From Mxb001 sp051007175 (GTDB lineage: Bacteria > Actinomycetota > Actinomycetes > S36-B12): 9,354 nt of DNA. The position numbers were made by a program, and so were the translations under genes. The stretch lies in NCBI GenBank assembly GCA_051007175.1, contig JBPCSL010000118.1:1-9354 (forward strand), given 5' to 3'. Positions 6,406 through 9,354 of the stretch are shown one piece after another; positions within the stretch are counted from its first letter, which is position 1, and each line of letters begins with the position of its first letter. The notes under the pieces were generated by a model that saw only the letters and a list, made by a program, of their open reading frames with translations, ran no database searches and was not told the DNA's origin.

Positions 6406-6412
6406 CACGTGC

Positions 6413-7195
6413 GTGGCCGAAGCCCCTTTCCGACGGGATCCGACGTACCGGCCCATCATCGGCGTTGCCCGCGGGTTCTTCGCGACCCTGGGCATCCGGT
6501 TCGACATCGTGGGCGTCGAGAACATCCCCCGTGAAGGCGGGGCTCTCTTGGCCATCAACCACACGAGTTTCCTGGACTTCGCGCTGGCGGGGGTCCCGTC
6601 GGATCGCCAGGGTAAGCGGCTCGTGCGCTTCATGGCGAAGGACTCGATCTTCACCCACCCGATCGCCGGCCCGCTCATGAGAGGCATGCGGCACATTCCG
6701 GTCGATCGCGAGCAGGGCAGCCAGTCGTTCCGCGATGCCGTGCGCTACCTCAAGGCAGGTGAGCTCGTCGGCATCTTCCCCGAGGCGACAATGAGTCGCT
6801 CCATGGACATCAAAGACATCAAGAGCGGGGCCGTGCGCATCGCCATGGCAGCCAACGTCCCGATCATTCCCATGTGCGTGTTCGGCGGCGCGCGCATGTT
6901 GTCCTACGGACATCGGGACTTCTCCCGCGGTACGACGGTCGCGATCACGGTCGGCGCACCCATGGAGGCGAAGCGCGGACAGGATGCGGACGTCCTCACC
7001 GAGCAGTTGCGCACCCGCATGCGCGAACTGCTGGACGAGACTGTGGCGCGCTACCCCTTCGAGGGGTCGCCCTGGTGGGTGCCATGCCGTCTTGGCGGAT
7101 CCGCCCCCACTGTGGAGCAGGCGGAGGAGATCGACCGACAGGCGCGGGCGGCACGGGCTGCCCGCAAGGCGGCGAAGGGCAAGGGCTCCGCCTGA
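6413..7195 (+). CDS. Lysophospholipid acyltransferase family protein (PlsC type)
   Basis: This 260-residue protein likely transfers an acyl chain to lysophosphatidic acid or a related acceptor at the inner face of the membrane. The catalytic motif HX4D is 'NHTSFLD' with H50 and D55. The acceptor-binding region is near 'GMRHIPVDRE' (91-100). Motif III is 'FPEATMSRS' (122-130), with Ala replacing the usual Gly of FPEGT. Motif IV is 'VPIIPM' (149-154). The last 25 residues are Ala/Lys/Arg-rich and probably a flexible basic tail. GTG 6413 is chosen because homology begins just after it and a -10 element lies 7 bases upstream. The open frame extends back to 6098, but that part is antisense to the exporter. 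The acceptor could be another lysolipid or a glycolipid intermediate. No clear terminator follows; a 6-bp stem at 7212-7235 is weak. Confidence 0.92.
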   Translation: MAEAPFRRDPTYRPIIGVARGFFATLGIRFDIVGVENIPREGGALLAINHTSFLDFALAGVPSDRQGKRLVRFMAKDSIFTHPIAGPLMRGMRHIPVDREQGSQSFRDAVRYLKAGELVGIFPEATMSRSMDIKDIKSGAVRIAMAANVPIIPMCVFGGARMLSYGHRDFSRGTTVAITVGAPMEAKRGQDADVLTEQLRTRMRELLDETVARYPFEGSPWWVPCRLGGSAPTVEQAEEIDRQARAARAARKAAKGKGSA

Positions 7196-7538
7196 CTGAC
7201 GCTGCTGGAATGCGCCGCGATACTCGCCACGGCGTGCTGTGGGGCTGTCGTGATACAGGGCCGTCATTGTCCGGATTTCGAAACTCAGCTCGCCCGGGAT
7301 GGTGACGTGGCACGTACCTGGAGGGGCCCGCCCTAACGTTGTGTTTCGGGTTTCTTGCGAAGCGGTGTCGCTCCTTGTCTGCGTGTCTCGCGCCTGAGAC
7401 GTTCCTCGCGGCTCAGCAATGAATCGTGATCCGTCAGAGTCTGCCTGCGTTCGAGTGGCTCCAGCCGTGGCAACGAAGTTCCCGCGGTCGCGGAAACTCG
7501 ATAGGCGGCAGGGGGACTTGCATTGGGGAGGAGGCTCT
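7196..7538. other. Intergenic region upstream of the SARP-like gene
   Basis: I find no supported gene in these 343 bases. The frame of the downstream regulator is open from 7419, but it has no family similarity before 7539. A TAACGT hexamer at 7334-7339 could be a -10 element about 200 bp from the start, without a matching -35. A 20-bp near-palindrome lies at 7478-7497 and is listed separately. The ribosome site GGGGAGGAGG is at 7525-7534. The region is probably a long regulated leader. Confidence 0.5.
7477..7498. promoter_or_regulatory. Near-perfect inverted repeat upstream of the SARP-like gene
   Basis: The arm agttcccgcg (7477-7486) and cgcggaaact (7489-7498) pair as 10-bp arms with one mismatch around a 2-base centre. 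The element ends 40 bp before the GTG. It could be an operator for a dimeric repressor or a small hairpin in the mRNA leader. A 2-base loop is too tight for a good hairpin, which favours a DNA-binding site. Confidence 0.4.
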
Positions 7539-8936
7539 GTGTCCATTGCTATATACGTACTCGGGCAGCAACGGACGTTGATCGACGGTAACTCAGTCGG
7601 CGGTCTGGCCCCTCAGCAGCGGCGTCTGCTGTCACTCCTGGCAAGCGCACCGGGCCAGGCACTCGGGAGGGAGTGGCTCGCGCGTGGGCTCTGGGAGTCC
7701 GCGGACCCCTCGCACCTGCGCAGTCTCCAGGTGCACATCTCGCACCTGCGCGCGGCCCTGGGCCGAGACGCCATCGAGTCTGTCGGCCACTCCTATCGGC
7801 TCGTGATCGCACCGGACGACGTGGACGAGGTCCGCTTCCGGCTCCTCGTGGCAGAGGGCAAGGAGGCGGTGGCCCATGGTCACTATGACGACGGCATCTC
7901 CCTGCTGGAGGACGCCCTGGGTCTGTGGCGAGGCGATCCCTACGAAGACCTCGCGACGGACGAGTTTCGTGCCCGCCGCGCGGGCCTGGGCGAGCTCCGG
8001 TCCTCTGCCGAGGATGCCCTGCTGAGGGCTCGCGTGGAGTTGATCCGCGACGTCAATGACGCGGAGTCCGTGATTCCGCTGTCGACATGCCACTTCGCGG
8101 AACAGCCCTCGCGGGAGAGCCGGGCAGTCCTGCACATGCGATGTCTCATGGCCGCTGGCCGGCTCACGGATGCGGCTGCCGTCGCGGCCGGCTTCCGGCG
8201 CCGCATGCACCGTGAGGTCGGGGTGGAGCCTGGCACTGAGTTTGCCGAGATCGTCGTACGCATCATGAGGCGCGACCCCACGCTCATGCCGGCCGCCTGG
8301 CGATCACGGGTCTCCCTGCCGGACCATCTCATCCCGCTCATCGGCCGGGATCATGAGCATGGGCTGGCCGTGTCGCTGGTGAAGTGGAATTCGGCTCAAG
8401 TGCTGTGTATCACGGGCCAGCAGGGCGTCGGGAAGTCCCGGCTCGCGGCATCGGTCGCGGAGACGCTCGGACCAGGACTGCCGGGAGGTGTCCTGTGGCT
8501 GGGCGAGGATCACGTGCGGGATTCCGAGGCAGTTATCGCGCGTGTGGCCGAGTTGCTGGGGTTGCGCGGCTCGCCTGCTGAGATGCGTCAGGGACTTGCG
8601 GCCGCCCTCGGGCGTCGTCGCACGCTCGTGGTGCTCGACGGTGTGCGCGAGGACGCTGTCATGTCGGCGGTGGCCATCCTGCTATCGGCGGGCTCGCAGG
8701 TGTCGATCCTGCTCACCGGAATCCAGCGACTTGGCCTCGCATCGGAGCATGAGATGCGGTTGCACCCGTTCTCGCTCGTCGACGGGTCCGCGGAGTCCTT
8801 CGTTCGTGAAGTGGTGCACTTCCTGGGCGCTGAGCCCCGCGCGGTAGACGGCCGCGCCCTCGAGGAGTCGGGCGGCCTGCCGTCCGTCCTGGAGCAGATG
8901 GCCATCTCGATGATGAGCGAGGCCGTCCGTGCCTGA
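7539..8936 (+). CDS. SARP/AfsR-like regulator: winged helix, BTAD and short NB-ARC ATPase
   Basis: This is a 465-residue putative transcription activator. GTG 7539 follows GGGGAGGAGG by 4 bases, and the fold begins at once with 'IYVLGQQRTL'. Residues 1-93 are an OmpR-type winged helix with the SARP signature 'SLQVHISHLRAALG' (62-75) and 'SVGHSYRLVI' (81-90). Residues about 95-245 are a bacterial transcriptional activation domain with 'ISLLEDALGLWRGDPYEDL' (120-138). An ATPase follows: 'IGRDHE' (268-273), P-loop 'GQQGVGKS' (293-300), Walker B 'TLVVLDG' (362-368), sensor-like 'LLTGIQRLG' (391-399) and 'GGLPSV' (445-450). ATP binding is expected to switch activity. The chain stops 15 residues after that motif, lacking the winged-helix and TPR regions that AfsR-type proteins carry next. 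The next gene overlaps by 8 bp and may provide them. Target genes are unknown. Confidence 0.88.
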   Translation: MSIAIYVLGQQRTLIDGNSVGGLAPQQRRLLSLLASAPGQALGREWLARGLWESADPSHLRSLQVHISHLRAALGRDAIESVGHSYRLVIAPDDVDEVRFRLLVAEGKEAVAHGHYDDGISLLEDALGLWRGDPYEDLATDEFRARRAGLGELRSSAEDALLRARVELIRDVNDAESVIPLSTCHFAEQPSRESRAVLHMRCLMAAGRLTDAAAVAAGFRRRMHREVGVEPGTEFAEIVVRIMRRDPTLMPAAWRSRVSLPDHLIPLIGRDHEHGLAVSLVKWNSAQVLCITGQQGVGKSRLAASVAETLGPGLPGGVLWLGEDHVRDSEAVIARVAELLGLRGSPAEMRQGLAAALGRRRTLVVLDGVREDAVMSAVAILLSAGSQVSILLTGIQRLGLASEHEMRLHPFSLVDGSAESFVREVVHFLGAEPRAVDGRALEESGGLPSVLEQMAISMMSEAVRA

Positions 8937-9354
8937 CCAGTCAGTGGACGGTGCGGATCTGGTGGCCTCGGTCGGATTCGATGACGCTGCAGGTGTGGAT
9001 GCGTGCGCAGGCGACATCGCAGGGGATATCACGGTGGACTCGGGCTCGGACATCACGGGGGGCTCGGCTTCCCCCATCAGCCTGACGGCGTACCGGGAAC
9101 GACGCCGGGACGTGTCCCCGGCCGATGAGAGGCGGGGCACTTCCCCAGCCGATGAGAGGGGTGTGACGGACATGGCGGTCACACAGGCGTGGACGCGCAT
9201 CCTTGCCGACATCCCGCGCGAGGAGCGCCTCCGCTATGCCGGCATGGCGGGGGATGAGAGCCATCTCATCGACATCCTCGCGTTCGATCCTGACCCCGCG
9301 GTGCGACGGTGCGTGGCGTTGCACCCGGGCCTGACCGCGCGCGGGCAGTGGGAG
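8929..9354 (+). CDS. Protein with low-complexity N-terminus and LRV/HEAT-like repeat (3' truncated)
   Basis: The frame is open for 142 codons to the last base of the window. GTG 8929 overlaps the SARP-like gene by 8 bp and has GAGG (8919-8922) 6 bases upstream, so translational coupling is likely. Residues 1-50 are Asp/Gly/Ser-rich with no recognised fold. Residues 60-77 are two in-frame nonapeptides ending in SPADER. After a helical stretch (84-117) comes 'LAFDPDPAVRRCVALHPGL' (117-135), which fits the leucine-rich-repeat-variant (LRV) pattern DPDxxVRxxVAxHP. More repeats would be expected beyond the window. Such helical solenoids usually bind proteins. Starts at GTG 9163 or ATG 9172 remain possible, since the first 80 residues are not conserved-looking. 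No function can be named. Its position suggests a partner of the SARP-STAND protein. Confidence 0.7.
   Translation, partial: MPDQSVDGADLVASVGFDDAAGVDACAGDIAGDITVDSGSDITGGSASPISLTAYRERRRDVSPADERRGTSPADERGVTDMAVTQAWTRILADIPREERLRYAGMAGDESHLIDILAFDPDPAVRRCVALHPGLTARGQWE
9106..9159 (+). repeat. Two 27-bp tandem repeats inside the LRV-like gene
   Basis: Units 9106-9132 and 9133-9159 are adjacent and share 22 of 27 positions, including the identical 12-base end gccgatgagagg. The period is nine codons, encoding RDVSPADER then RGTSPADER. Conservation of frame supports this being coding sequence. Confidence 0.75.

Noticed and set aside
6098..6412. In-frame upstream extension of the acyltransferase
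   Set aside because: It is antisense to the exporter N-terminal domain and has no family similarity; homology starts just after GTG 6413.
7212..7235. Small stem after the acyltransferase as a terminator
   Set aside because: Only 6 bp with a wobble pair, a 12-base loop and no T-run; too weak to call.
7419..7538. Earlier ATG start of the SARP-like regulator
   Set aside because: No ribosome site and no similarity in the added 40 residues, while a very strong ribosome site precedes GTG 7539.
6380..7546. Long open minus-strand frame upstream of the exporter, which would make an 842-residue protein
   Set aside because: It runs antisense to a clearly conserved acyltransferase, shows no domain and is explained by GC-rich third-position bias on the opposite strand.
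1..9354. CRISPR array, tRNA, insertion sequence or phage gene
   Set aside because: No regularly spaced repeats, no tRNA-like cloverleaf, no transposase or integrase motifs were seen on either strand.

Overview
The window is GC-rich DNA with strong G/C bias at third codon positions. Six of the eight chosen starts that fall inside the window are GTG. The gene families are a SARP/AfsR-type regulator, a fused ThrE-type exporter, a LuxR-type two-component pair and Sec-secreted proteins. Together these point to the chromosome of an actinomycete (Actinomycetota). Micrococcales is possible, but I cannot fix a genus from sequence alone.

Layout. (1) 1-707 (+): the C-terminal part of a LacI/GalR-family repressor, cut by the window start. 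Its stop codon lies inside one arm of a perfect 17-bp inverted repeat (697-769). (2) 782-1438 (-): a secreted protein of unknown function, convergent with the repressor. (3) 1439-1599: a divergent promoter region. (4) 1600-3557 (+): a response regulator and a membrane histidine kinase, 8 bp apart, forming a two-component operon. (5) 3558-3748: a gap with two 12-bp direct repeats exactly 20 bp apart. (6) 3749-4954 (+): a Sec-secreted protein with three degenerate RTX-type calcium-binding nonapeptides, ending in a strong hairpin terminator (4965-4997). (7) 5018-6379 (-): a ThrE-family threonine/serine exporter. (8) 6413-7195 (+): a PlsC-type acyltransferase. Its start is only 33 bp from the divergent exporter start, and both genes look leaderless. 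(9) 7196-7538: a gap holding a near-palindrome. (10) 7539-8936 (+): a SARP-like regulator with a winged helix, a BTAD domain and a short NB-ARC/STAND ATPase that stops after the GLP-type motif. (11) 8929-9354 (+): an overlapping gene that begins with low-complexity sequence and short tandem repeats and then shows an LRV/HEAT-like helical-repeat motif. It runs off the window end.

How they may work together. The kinase and response regulator sit between two secreted-protein genes, one divergent and one downstream. Both promoter regions contain helically phased direct repeats, so a small envelope-sensing regulon is a testable idea. The SARP-STAND gene and the LRV gene overlap by 8 bp and are almost certainly co-translated. 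The second could supply the repeat/sensor part that usually sits at the C-terminus of AfsR-like proteins. The exporter and acyltransferase are ordinary envelope genes with a very compact shared promoter.

I see no tRNA, rRNA, CRISPR array, insertion sequence or phage gene. The most unusual candidates are the split SARP-STAND/LRV pair and the kinase-flanking secreted proteins. Neither is shown to be a new system by sequence alone.
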